From assembly GCA_910587305.1 (NCBI GenBank), contig CAJUKV010000047.1:1-23688 (forward strand): a stretch of 23,688 bases of DNA. The letters run 5' to 3'. The first letter of the stretch is position 1. The number at the start of each line of letters is the position of its first letter. Made by a program: the position numbers and the translations under genes. Below the pieces are notes generated by a model. The model did not search any database and was not told the DNA's origin. It saw only the letters and a list, made by a program, of their open reading frames with translations. This document shows positions 16,394 through 23,572 of the stretch, piece by piece. The stretch comes from an uncultured Lachnospiraceae bacterium. GTDB lineage: Bacteria > Bacillota > Clostridia > Lachnospirales > Lachnospiraceae.

Positions 16394-16989
16394 TTTACCC
16401 CTCCATTCCTGACGAAATATTTTTGCTTATTTCTTATCATATCACACTTTAAATCCATTATGCAAGTTTTAGATAATTCCGTATGAAAAGAATATTGATA
16501 TCCATATACGGATTCATTTTTTAACAGGTGACGATAATCTACATCGCCCGGAAGCAATAACCCGTTGTTGACTTTATAGGCGATATTCACAATGCTGCCA
16601 TCGGCTATTTCACCGTATACTATGTCATAATTATTATATCGATTATGGTTGGTAAGTCCATATTGTTTTAATATAGTGTCATATAATCTGTTATTTAGTA
16701 TAAATTCGGACCAGTCTTTATTGTGGACAGGAAAACGTTTTATTTTCATCCATTTATTATTTGTAGCAAAGTTACAACTGATCTCAACGATATAGGGTTC
16801 TTCGTTTACTTTGTTAAAATAATTATATGTTCTTGTTTTTCTGACTGCAGTAATAGCAGCATGCTTATAACTCGGCGTAGTGTAAAAGCCCGCACCAAAA
16901 TCCAGATATTTCTGACTTTTACCGAAATCTATTCCATATAAACAAATATTTACTGCCGAACTAAAATTTGTACCATGATATAATTTCAT
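16390..16989 (-). CDS. DUF3990-like ADP-ribosyltransferase-fold protein
   Basis: This 199-residue protein shows the layout of an H-Y-E ADP-ribosyltransferase: His5 in LYHGT, Tyr36 in DFGAGFYTTPSYKHA, and Glu127 in DIVYGEIAD. These match the DUF3990 family, whose members are predicted NAD-using toxins in toxin-antitoxin loci. The target is unknown. The coding DNA is much richer in A and T than the neighbouring metabolic genes, which suggests it was acquired. The ATG at 16989 has only a weak AAGGA about 13 bases upstream. No transposase or integrase lies nearby. The toxin gene comes first and the small partner second, the reverse of many type II pairs. Confidence 0.75.
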   Translation of the reverse strand: MKLYHGTNFSSAVNICLYGIDFGKSQKYLDFGAGFYTTPSYKHAAITAVRKTRTYNYFNKVNEEPYIVEISCNFATNNKWMKIKRFPVHNKDWSEFILNNRLYDTILKQYGLTNHNRYNNYDIVYGEIADGSIVNIAYKVNNGLLLPGDVDYRHLLKNESVYGYQYSFHTELSKTCIMDLKCDMIRNKQKYFVRNGGVK

Positions 16990-17062
16990 ATAAATTCTTT
17001 ATCCTTGATGATATAAGTTTGTAAGAAAAATTTACTATTTGAGATGTTGGAAATGAAAATGA

Positions 17063-17097
17063 AAATGGGGCAAAAACTCCGCATCTTTGCCCCATTT
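17063..17097 (-). terminator. Terminator of the CofE-like gene
   Basis: AAATGGGGCAAA pairs perfectly (12 bp) with TTTGCCCCATTT at the other end. Read on the minus strand, the stem is followed by a T-rich run (TTTTCATTTTCATTT). It lies about 110 bases past the end of the CofE-like frame and upstream of the DUF3990-like gene. Apart from this hairpin the 16990-17209 gap is AT-rich with no gene seen. Confidence 0.75.
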
Positions 17098-17209
17098 ATG
17101 AAACAAAAGAATAAAACGTTCAAACTATTATTTCTTTTAGATATTTGCAGATAAGAATTTTGCGCAAAAAGATGTATTAGGTATTTATGACTTTAGGATG
17201 ACGAAAATC

Positions 17210-18409
17210 CTATTTTGTGTAATTATCAAAATACCCCTGTACTAATATAATGGGCGTTCCCTTATCGCCGCTGCCGCTGGTCAGATCGCACAGGGAGCCG
17301 ATTAAGTCGGTAAGCCTTCTGGGGGTAGTTCCCTGGGTTACCATGGTGCCCACCAGGCTGGCCGCTTTTTCATCCTTATTGCGGATATAAGCGGAAATGG
17401 CATCTTTCAGCTCGTCGCCGGATAAATCGGCAAAATCGTTGTCGGCCAAATATTTCAGCTTCACTTCGTTGGGGGTTCCTTCAAGGCCCTTTGTATATGC
17501 CGGAGAAACCACCGGATCGGCAAGCTCCCAGATTTTTCCCACAGGATCTTTGAAGGCGCCGTCGCCGTAGATCATCACTTCAATCTGTTTTCCTGTTTTT
17601 TCAATCAGGCTCTTTTGGATGCGGTCTACCGTTTCCTGACAGTGAATTGGGAACAGTTTCACGCTTTCTTCCGTTGCCTTGTTGGAGCCAAGCAGACCAA
17701 ACCTGTCATTATAGCCGCTGCCGTCCACACTCTTTGTAAGGATTTCATCAAGGGTGTATACTTTTTCGGCGCCATTTTTTAACAGGGTATTTTTTGTCCT
17801 GAAACGGGTGTGAATATCACAGGTCAGGACTGATTTTGTATAAGAAAGGATTGCCTTAGGATTGTTGGCAAAAATGATTTGAACCTCAGCGCCCGCCTCC
17901 TGAATCAATTGCTTGTAATATGCCACATAATCTATGCCGGTGAAGACATGTTTTTTATATCCGAATAACTCTCTGTATTTTTCTTCTGAGAGAACATCTG
18001 CCTAGGGATTTACGCCCTTTTCGTCCATATCTTCCTCGTCGATCAGGTGATTGCCCACCTCGTCCGAAGGGTAGCTGAGCATCAGCACAACTTTTTTAAG
18101 TCCCTTTGCAATTCCTTTTAAGCAGATAGCGAAACGGTTACGGCTTAAAATCGGGAATAAGATTCCTACCGTGTCGTCGCCAAATTTCTCATGTACATCC
18201 TTTGCGATCTGGTCAATTCCTGCATAATTTCCCTGGGCGCGTGCCACAACGGCCTCTGTTACGGCCACTACGTCCTTATCACGCAAAGAAAAGCCCTCGC
18301 TTTTTGCAGCCGCCAGCACAGAATCCACAACAATTGCCGCAAGATCGTCTCCCTGCCGGATAATCGGCGCTCTAACCCCTCTGGATACAGTTCCTACCAA
18401 TCGTTCCAT
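17210..18409 (-). pseudogene. Coenzyme F420-0:L-glutamate ligase family gene with in-frame TAG
   Basis: The frame would encode 399 residues but is cut by one TAG at 18004-18002 (codon 136). The codons on both sides read on without a shift: DEKGVNP, stop, ADVLSEEKYRELFGYKKHVF. Residues about 15-110 form the CofE-like domain (RAPIIRQGDDL, KDVVAVTEAVVARAQGNY). The rest, ending ILVQGYFDNYTK, matches the longer Lachnospiraceae relatives as I remember them. In those a Tyr after NP is common, so a TAC or TAT to TAG change is likely. The real role of these proteins in organisms without F420 is unknown. The start at 18409 is set by GGAGGAG; the upstream ATG at 18436 lacks one. A GTG at 17926 could restart the second part, but no good ribosome site is seen. 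TAG ends many genes here, so recoding is unlikely. Confidence 0.8.
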
Positions 18410-18479
18410 TTTTCTCCTCCATTCATTCCGAAGCATATAGATACCTTCTCTATTTCGGCTGTCAAAACAGACCTCTTAT

Positions 18480-18508
18480 ATTATAAAGGCTATGTTAGGG
18501 TTCATCAA
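18480..18508 (-). promoter_or_regulatory. Promoter of the CofE-like gene
   Basis: On the minus strand TTGATG (18508-18503) and a perfect TATAAT (18485-18480) are separated by exactly 17 bases. The start codon is about 70 bases downstream, behind GGAGGAG. Confidence 0.8.
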
Positions 18509-18732
18509 GTAAAAATTCTACGGATATTAGCATTTTTAGTGAATTTTTAGTTTTTTTTAAAGATTTCCCTAATAAAATCTCAAGCAATCCTAAAGGGAAA
18601 GTGAAACTATGGGGCGTTTTTAACGGATATAATCTGTCTATCATGATGGGATGCGAAAACAAACAACGGAAAAGAGCTTAAACAAAGGGAGCGCTTTGGG
18701 CGGATGTTTTGGAAATGTCTCATGAAAAATAT

Positions 18733-18803
18733 TTATTGGTGGCAGTATTGCAAGTACGGTTTGCGATACATGACAATAAGCGCTGCTTATTGTATGCAGG
18801 GGG
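18733..18803 (+). repeat. Hairpin plus Shine-Dalgarno element, copy 3 (vanG), with inserted hairpin
   Basis: TTATTGGTGGCAG leads into a 10-bp stem with several G-T pairs (18746-18755 with 18759-18768, loop ACG). A second perfect 9-bp hairpin (18773-18781 with 18785-18793) is inserted after it. The element then resumes with ATGCAGGGGG, and the ATG is at 18810. The insert falls between the stem and its TGCAGGGGG tail. Confidence 0.72.
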
Positions 18804-18809
18804 TGTAAA

Positions 18810-19886
18810 ATGAAAAAATTCAATATTGCAGTTATTTTCGGCGGCTGTTCCTCCGAATACAAGGTGTCTTTGGAATCGGCCTGTTCCGTAATCAGGAATC
18901 TTAACAAAGAAAAGTATCGTCCGGTGCTGATTGGAATATCGAAGGAGGGGGAATGGTTTTACTTTACCGGAGATGTTGCCCGCATCCAAAATGACACATG
19001 GATAGGCAAAGATTGTGTGCCGGCGGCGCTCTCTCCGGAGAGGAAAGAGGGCGGGCTGCTGGTCTTTCGGGAAAGGGGCGTGGAGCGGCTTCCCATTGAC
19101 GTGGCCTTCCCGGTGCTGCACGGGAAAAATGGGGAGGATGGCACGATTCAGGGGCTGATTGCGCTTGCCGGCATTCCCCTTGCCGGGTGCGGCGTGCTTG
19201 CTTCCGCTTTGTGCATGGATAAAGACCGGGCCCACGCTCTTGCGGCGGCGGCGGGCGTGTGCGTTCCTAAGGCGCGCGTATTTGGGGCGCGCAACGGAAT
19301 TGGCGTGCATGAATATGAGAAAGAAATGAGAAAGTTTGCAAACGAGACAGGTTATCCGCTGTTTGTCAAGCCGGTAAAAGCCGGGTCGTCTTTTGGGGTG
19401 ACGAAGGTGGCAAAGCCGGACAACCTTAAGGAGGCCGTGGAGCTTGCCTTTTTGTATGACGATCAGATAATTCTTGAGGAAAATATAGACGGATTCGAGG
19501 TCGGCTGCGCAGTGCTTGGAAATGAGGAGCTGACGGTAGGCGAAGTGGACGAAATTGAGCTTTCCGGCGGTTTCTTTGACTTTACGGAAAAGTATACGTT
19601 AAAGACTTCCGCAATCCATGTGCCGGCGAGAATCAGCGATGAAAAGAAGGCGGAGATTCAGGAAACGGCAAAGGTGATTTACAGGGCCCTTGGCTGCGCC
19701 GGGTTTGCCAGAGTGGACATGTTCCTGACGCCGGAAGGAAAAATTGTATTTAATGAGGTGAACACCATTCCGGGATTCACGGAGCACAGCCGCTATCCGG
19801 GAATGATGAAGGCGGCGGGGTATTCTTTTGAAGAAATTTTGGAAAAAATTATCGAGTTGGCTTTAGAACCCTTCCAAGACCTGTGA
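18810..19886 (+). CDS. vanG: D-alanine--D-serine (or D-Ala--D-Ala) ligase, VanG type
   Basis: This ATP-grasp ligase of 358 residues would make the D-Ala-D-Ser dipeptide for cell-wall precursors that bind vancomycin poorly. FPVLHGKNGEDGTIQG, GCGVLASALCMDKDRAH, FVKPVKAGSSFGVTKV, GFEVGCAVLGNEEL and FNEVNTIPGFTEHSRYP are the ligase blocks. Overall it closely resembles enterococcal VanG from memory, including DEIELSGGFFDFTEKYTLK at the omega-loop. The two following genes, a VanXY-type peptidase and a VanT-type racemase, strongly support D-Ser use. In SSEYKVSL, Lys18 stands where most relatives have Glu or Asp; Glu16, the substrate-binding position, is kept. GCAGGGGG sets the start at 18810. A housekeeping D-Ala-D-Ala ligase is the alternative. 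Confidence 0.85.
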   Translation: MKKFNIAVIFGGCSSEYKVSLESACSVIRNLNKEKYRPVLIGISKEGEWFYFTGDVARIQNDTWIGKDCVPAALSPERKEGGLLVFRERGVERLPIDVAFPVLHGKNGEDGTIQGLIALAGIPLAGCGVLASALCMDKDRAHALAAAAGVCVPKARVFGARNGIGVHEYEKEMRKFANETGYPLFVKPVKAGSSFGVTKVAKPDNLKEAVELAFLYDDQIILEENIDGFEVGCAVLGNEELTVGEVDEIELSGGFFDFTEKYTLKTSAIHVPARISDEKKAEIQETAKVIYRALGCAGFARVDMFLTPEGKIVFNEVNTIPGFTEHSRYPGMMKAAGYSFEEILEKIIELALEPFQDL

Positions 19887-19901
19887 CCGCACATTTTATT
19901 T

Positions 19902-20138
19902 CCGCGAGCAACGAGCCAAGAGGACATGCTGGCATGTCCATTTGGCGACTGCCGCGAGGGTCAAATACCCCGCAGCTTGCTGCGTTGCAAGTTTGATGCC
20001 CCGCAGCTTGCGGCGGGGTTTTTGACTAATAAGCTGTCTCGCGAAGCGTGGCAGTGTTTGATACACAGGCCCGCATACGGAAATTTGCTGCCAGGGCAGC
20101 ATGCGGGTAGCATGGCGAGTAGGGAGAAAATCTTCCCT
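19902..20138 (+). repeat. Structured multi-hairpin block between vanG and vanXY
   Basis: The gap holds six hairpins and no convincing gene: GGACATGC/GCATGTCC (19922-19939) inside GCCAA/TTGGC; CGCAGC/GCTGCG (19971-19984); CCCCGC/GCGGGG (19999-20018); CTGTCTCGC/GCGTGGCAG (20034-20054); CCCGCAT/ATGCGGG (20070-20107) enclosing GCTGCC/GGCAGC; and AGGGA/TCCCT (20121-20138). CCCCGCAGCTTGC occurs twice (19968 and 19999). Blocks like GCGAGCAACGAGCCAA look familiar from intergenic DNA of other Lachnospiraceae, but I know of no name for them. Confidence 0.65.
19999..20023 (+). terminator. Probable terminator or attenuator inside the van cluster
   Basis: CCCCGC and GCGGGG form a GC-rich stem with an inner GC pair, followed directly by five T residues (20019-20023). 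It lies between vanG and vanXY, so it could limit read-through to the downstream genes. Confidence 0.65.
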
Positions 20139-20150
20139 GCTTGATTTGAG

Positions 20151-20187
20151 GGCAGTATCGCAGGTAAAGCTTGCGATAGGCAGAGGG
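20151..20187 (+). repeat. Hairpin plus Shine-Dalgarno element, copy 4 (vanXY)
   Basis: TATCGCAGGT (20156-20165) pairs over 10 bp with GCTTGCGATA (20169-20178), loop AAA. The C-G pair at the third or fourth stem position in other copies is T-A here, so pairing is preserved. GGCAGAGGG follows and the ATG is at 20195. The upstream GGCAG matches the other copies. Confidence 0.72.
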
Positions 20188-20194
20188 TAAGGTT

Positions 20195-20959
20195 ATGGAG
20201 AGAGTTACTTTACAGAGAGAGAATATCTATACGGGGAATTTGATACTGGTAAATCGCGCTTACGGCTATGCAGGGGAGGGCGCGGAGGACTTGGAGCCGG
20301 TTTTTCGCGACTCGCCTGATATCCTGATACGGCGCAGGGCAGCAAGGCTCCTGGACAGGCTGATGGGAAAAATGAACGGCTGGCGAAAAATTGTTCCGGT
20401 CAGCGGCTGGCGGTCGGGGAAAGAACAGCGGGAGATTTGGGACCATTCCCTTGCACAAAGCGGCAGGGAGTTTACCGAAAAGTTTGTCGCATACCCGGGC
20501 CACAGCGAGCATCAAACGGGCCTTGCCATTGACCTTGGCTTGAAACAGGAAAACATCGATTTTATATGTCCGGATTTTCCCTATGAGGGAATCTGCCAGC
20601 TTTTCCGTCAAAAAGCGGTTGAGTATGGTTTTATAGAAAGATATCCATCAGGAAAAGAAGAGATAACGGGAATTGGGCATGAGCCCTGGCATTTTCGATA
20701 TGTGGGCGTCCCTCACGCCGGGATCATGACACAGGAAAATCTAACCCTGGAGGAATATATTTCTTTTCTAAAGAGGTTCCCTTATGGCCGGAAGGCTTAT
20801 TCATTTGACGGAAACGGAGTGAGGGTGCGCGTTTCCTTTCTGGAAGCGGAGCAGGGAGAAACGACCGTGTTTGAAGTGGACGGCGAATACCCTTATACCG
20901 TTTCGGGCAATAATGTGGACGGTTTTATCCTCACACAATATGGGACAAAAGGAAATTAG
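20195..20959 (+). CDS. vanXY: D,D-peptidase, VanXY/VanY type
   Basis: VanXY proteins cut D-Ala-D-Ala dipeptides and the terminal D-Ala of precursors, clearing the vancomycin target so that D-Ala-D-Ser ends predominate. This 254-residue protein, the same size as VanXY proteins, has the zinc-binding set His106 and Asp113 in SEHQTGLAID and His166 in EPWHFRYVG, the catalytic Glu163, and Arg73 in SGWRSGKEQ. There is no signal peptide or membrane anchor, which favours a cytosolic VanXY over a membrane VanY. Residues about 195-254 form an extra C-terminal domain, beginning RKAYSFDGNGVRVRVSF. Dual activity is inferred from context and cannot be read from sequence. The start follows GGCAGAGGG. Confidence 0.85.
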   Translation: MERVTLQRENIYTGNLILVNRAYGYAGEGAEDLEPVFRDSPDILIRRRAARLLDRLMGKMNGWRKIVPVSGWRSGKEQREIWDHSLAQSGREFTEKFVAYPGHSEHQTGLAIDLGLKQENIDFICPDFPYEGICQLFRQKAVEYGFIERYPSGKEEITGIGHEPWHFRYVGVPHAGIMTQENLTLEEYISFLKRFPYGRKAYSFDGNGVRVRVSFLEAEQGETTVFEVDGEYPYTVSGNNVDGFILTQYGTKGN

Positions 20960-21170
20960 TTATTTTTACCTGTTGGCCATCCGGTCGCTTCTCTGCAAAT
21001 AAAAATTCAGTCGTCGCCGCGCTTTCGCTCTGTAAAAACGCAGCAGACGCTAAACACGAGCTTAAAAGCTCGTGAAATACCTCGTTAAGCGCCGGCGTTT
21101 TTATAAGGACTCCTTCTTGAATTTTTATTTGCAGAGAAGCTATGTTTTTGGCTAACCGGTAAAAAAGTAA
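20960..21170. repeat. Long inverted-repeat element, copy 2 (complete)
   Basis: A perfect 23-bp inverted repeat (20987-21009 with 21118-21140) is extended outward by a second, imperfect pair (20960-20979 with 21149-21170). Inside lie AAAAACGC (21034-21041) pairing with GCGTTTTT near 21096, and the small hairpin ACGAGCTT/AAGCTCGT (about 21055-21074). It starts right after the vanXY stop and ends shortly before the racemase ribosome site. Inner blocks match 1-121. No open frame is supported. Confidence 0.8.
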
Positions 21171-21202
21171 CGTTAATTGAAAATTGCTGGAGAGGATTGG
21201 AT

Positions 21203-23356
21203 ATGGAAAGAGATGGAAGGATGAGGGCGGAACAAAATTATGGAGGGCTTGACAGATTCAGGATGATTGCGGCTTTTATGGTGGTGGCCATTCATACGTC
21301 GCCTCTTTTGTCTTACAGTGCGGACGGGGACTTTTTGCTGACAAGGATACTCTGCCGGGTTGCGGTTCCCTTCTTTTTTATGGTAACGGGACAATTTGTT
21401 GTGAGCGATTTCTTTGCGCGTCCGGGCAGGGCTTTTGAGAAATTTTGGCGGTATATCAAAAAGACGGCCGCTTTATATGGAATTTCCATTTTGATTTATC
21501 TGCCTCTGGGAATTTATGCCGGTCATTATGAGGAATTAACCACGGGCTCTATTGCAAGGATGCTGTTTTTTGACGGGACATTTTATCACTTATGGTATTT
21601 TCCCGCCTGTATAATCGGTGTGACGCTGGTGTATTTGATGAGCATATCCGGAATGAAAATAAGGGTATGGCTTGGGGTATCCGGGGCGCTTTATATCATT
21701 GGGCTTTTGGGGGACAGCTATTTTGGGCTGTTAAAAGAAGGCTCCCTTTTGCACCACATCTATCTGCAGGGCTTTCAGATTTTTTCCTATACCCGGAACG
21801 GACTGTTTATGGCGCCGGTCTTTCTGATTTTAGGGGCTATGGGGACTCAAACTATTTCCTTAAATTTCTATAGAAACTACATAGGGCTGGCGCTTTCGGG
21901 ACTTTTCATGGTGGCGGAAGGTTTTACGCTGCGGCATTTTGGCCTGCAAAGGCATGACAGTATGTATATTATGTTGATACCAACCGCAATATTTCTCATG
22001 AAGGCGCTTTTCACATGGGAGGGGCCCTCCTCTAAATTCCTCAGAAATACGGCCATGTGGATCTATGTGCTTCATCCCGCAATGATCGTTGTGGTGAGAG
22101 GGGCGGCTAAGGTTTTACACCTGACCGGAATTTTGGTGGATAACAGTCTTGGCCATTATCTTGCGGTTGTCAGCCTTTCCACTATTGTGGCGGCCTGCCT
22201 TTCCAAATGGATGGAAAAGGGCGGGAAAAAAGAGGAGTTCCCCTGTGGGAGAGCCTGGATTGAGCTGAACAAAACCGCTCTGCGGCAAAATGTGGCGGCT
22301 TTACGAAAGAGGATTCCTGACGAGTGCAGATTGATGCCTGCCCTTAAGGCGGATGCCTACGGACATGGCGCGCTGCTGATGGCGAAGGAACTTTCCGGCA
22401 TGGGCGTGGACGCGTTTTGCGTTGCAAGCGTGAGGGAAGGCGCTCTGCTGCGCAGGAATGGGATAAAGGGAGAAATTTTAATTTTAGGCTATACACACCC
22501 CGACCTTTTTCCTCTGCTTAGAAAGTATCGTCTGACACAGACGATTGTCGATTTCCCGTATGCGTCGCTTTTAAATCGTTACGGCAAAAAAATACATGTG
22601 CACATTGGAGTGGACACCGGAATGCGCCGATTGGGGGAGCGCAGTGAAAATGTGGACGAAATATACAATATTTGCCGGATGAAAAATTTAATCGTGGACG
22701 GCATTTATACACATTTGTGTGCGGACGACGCCTTAAAAAAACCGGAAATGGACTTCACAAACCGGCAGGCGTACGCCTTTTATCAGGTGATTGAGGCGCT
22801 TGAGGAAAGAGGCTGCCCGCGGCCTAAAATTCATTTACAGTCCAGCTATGGGGTGTTCCATTATCCGGAGCTGGCGGAGGACTACGCAAGGGTTGGGATT
22901 GCGCTGTACGGCGTTTTGAGCACTTTGGAAGATACGGAAAAATATAAAGACATACTAAAACCTGTTTTGTCCCTGAAAGCCAGGGTTGCATCGGTGAGAA
23001 ATCTGTACAGGGGCGAGTGGGCGGGATATGGCCTTGCATTTAAAGCGGAAAAAGATATGAAGATCGCCGCCCTGGCAATCGGCTATGGGGACGGACTGCC
23101 CCGGCAGCTTTCCGGCAGCGCCTATGCGGTTTTAATCCATGGCCGCAGGGCGCCTTTAATCGGCCGAATCTGTATGGACCAGACTATTGTGGATGTCAGC
23201 GGCATTTCGGGGGTAAAGGCGGGGGACGTGGCGGTGCTGATTGGGAAAAGCGGAGAGGAAGAAATTTCGGTCTGTGACCTTGCGAAGGAGACGGGGACGA
23301 TTACAAATGAGATTTTAAGCCGGATGGGGGCGAGGCTGGAAAGGATAATGGTTTGA
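21203..23356 (+). CDS. vanT: Membrane-bound serine/alanine racemase, VanT type
   Basis: This 717-residue protein fuses a membrane domain to a PLP racemase. Residues about 15-335 have roughly ten hydrophobic segments of the acyltransferase-3 fold (start GGLDRFRMIAAFMVVAIHTS), thought in VanT proteins to help take up L-Ser. From about residue 348 (RAWIELNKTALRQNV) comes the alanine-racemase domain, with the PLP lysine Lys382 in PALKADAYGHG, IHVHIGVDTGMRRLG, the AIGYGDG tyrosine and RICMDQTIVDVS. It would supply D-Ser (and D-Ala) to the ligase. This domain order is characteristic of VanT from vanC, vanE and vanG clusters. The ATG at 21203 follows GGAGAGG; a TTG at 21197 is less likely. It is the last gene of the cluster. 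Confidence 0.9.
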   Translation: MERDGRMRAEQNYGGLDRFRMIAAFMVVAIHTSPLLSYSADGDFLLTRILCRVAVPFFFMVTGQFVVSDFFARPGRAFEKFWRYIKKTAALYGISILIYLPLGIYAGHYEELTTGSIARMLFFDGTFYHLWYFPACIIGVTLVYLMSISGMKIRVWLGVSGALYIIGLLGDSYFGLLKEGSLLHHIYLQGFQIFSYTRNGLFMAPVFLILGAMGTQTISLNFYRNYIGLALSGLFMVAEGFTLRHFGLQRHDSMYIMLIPTAIFLMKALFTWEGPSSKFLRNTAMWIYVLHPAMIVVVRGAAKVLHLTGILVDNSLGHYLAVVSLSTIVAACLSKWMEKGGKKEEFPCGRAWIELNKTALRQNVAALRKRIPDECRLMPALKADAYGHGALLMAKELSGMGVDAFCVASVREGALLRRNGIKGEILILGYTHPDLFPLLRKYRLTQTIVDFPYASLLNRYGKKIHVHIGVDTGMRRLGERSENVDEIYNICRMKNLIVDGIYTHLCADDALKKPEMDFTNRQAYAFYQVIEALEERGCPRPKIHLQSSYGVFHYPELAEDYARVGIALYGVLSTLEDTEKYKDILKPVLSLKARVASVRNLYRGEWAGYGLAFKAEKDMKIAALAIGYGDGLPRQLSGSAYAVLIHGRRAPLIGRICMDQTIVDVSGISGVKAGDVAVLIGKSGEEEISVCDLAKETGTITNEILSRMGARLERIMV

Positions 23357-23572
23357 TTATTGCGGTGAAAATTATGATGGAAAATGACAGGTGAAAAGAA
23401 AGACAATCGCATATAGTTACGGTATGATTTGAAAAAGATCCGAAATGCTACCCGGGAGGTAGATTTTGGGTCTTTTTTTAAGAGGCTTAATGAAAAGCAT
23501 GGCAGCATTTGTAAACATAAGGACGGTTCTCGGAGCGGGCTGACCGCTATTTTCTGCAGGGAAGTGTGAAGA
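23357..23572. other. Downstream gap after the racemase gene
   Basis: No gene is supported between the racemase stop and the structured element at the window end. The terminator at 23432-23479 is the only clear signal. The rest up to 23572 shows nothing further. Confidence 0.5.
23432..23479 (+). terminator. Strong terminator of the van cluster
   Basis: About 20 bp pair (AAAAAGATCC at 23432 with GGGTCTTTTT, continuing inward to CTACC/GGTAG with one bulged G), loop CGGGA, followed by T residues. It ends transcription after vanT. Confidence 0.92.

Larger units (their letters stand above)
18410..18809. other. Divergent intergenic region between CofE-like gene and vanG
   Basis: No gene is seen in this 400-base stretch. 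It contains the minus-strand promoter at 18480-18508, and a spaced dyad TTTCCCT (18564-18570) and AGGGAAA (18594-18600). A lone TATAAT (18628-18633) on the plus strand has no recognisable -35 box, as expected for an activator-dependent promoter. The leader hairpin of vanG follows. Whether the dyad and TATAAT drive vanG is inference. Confidence 0.45.

Noticed and set aside
18002..18004. Pyrrolysine or general TAG recoding
   Set aside because: fabK, fabF, fabH, uxuA, uxuB and vanXY in this window all end in TAG, and CofE-like proteins are not known pyrrolysine users.
19926..20144. Small open frames in the vanG-vanXY gap
   Set aside because: They cover hairpin repeats on both strands, have no ribosome site and no recognisable protein features.
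191..20195. CRISPR array
   Set aside because: The hairpin repeats are widely dispersed next to start codons, not regularly spaced with spacers, and no cas gene is present.
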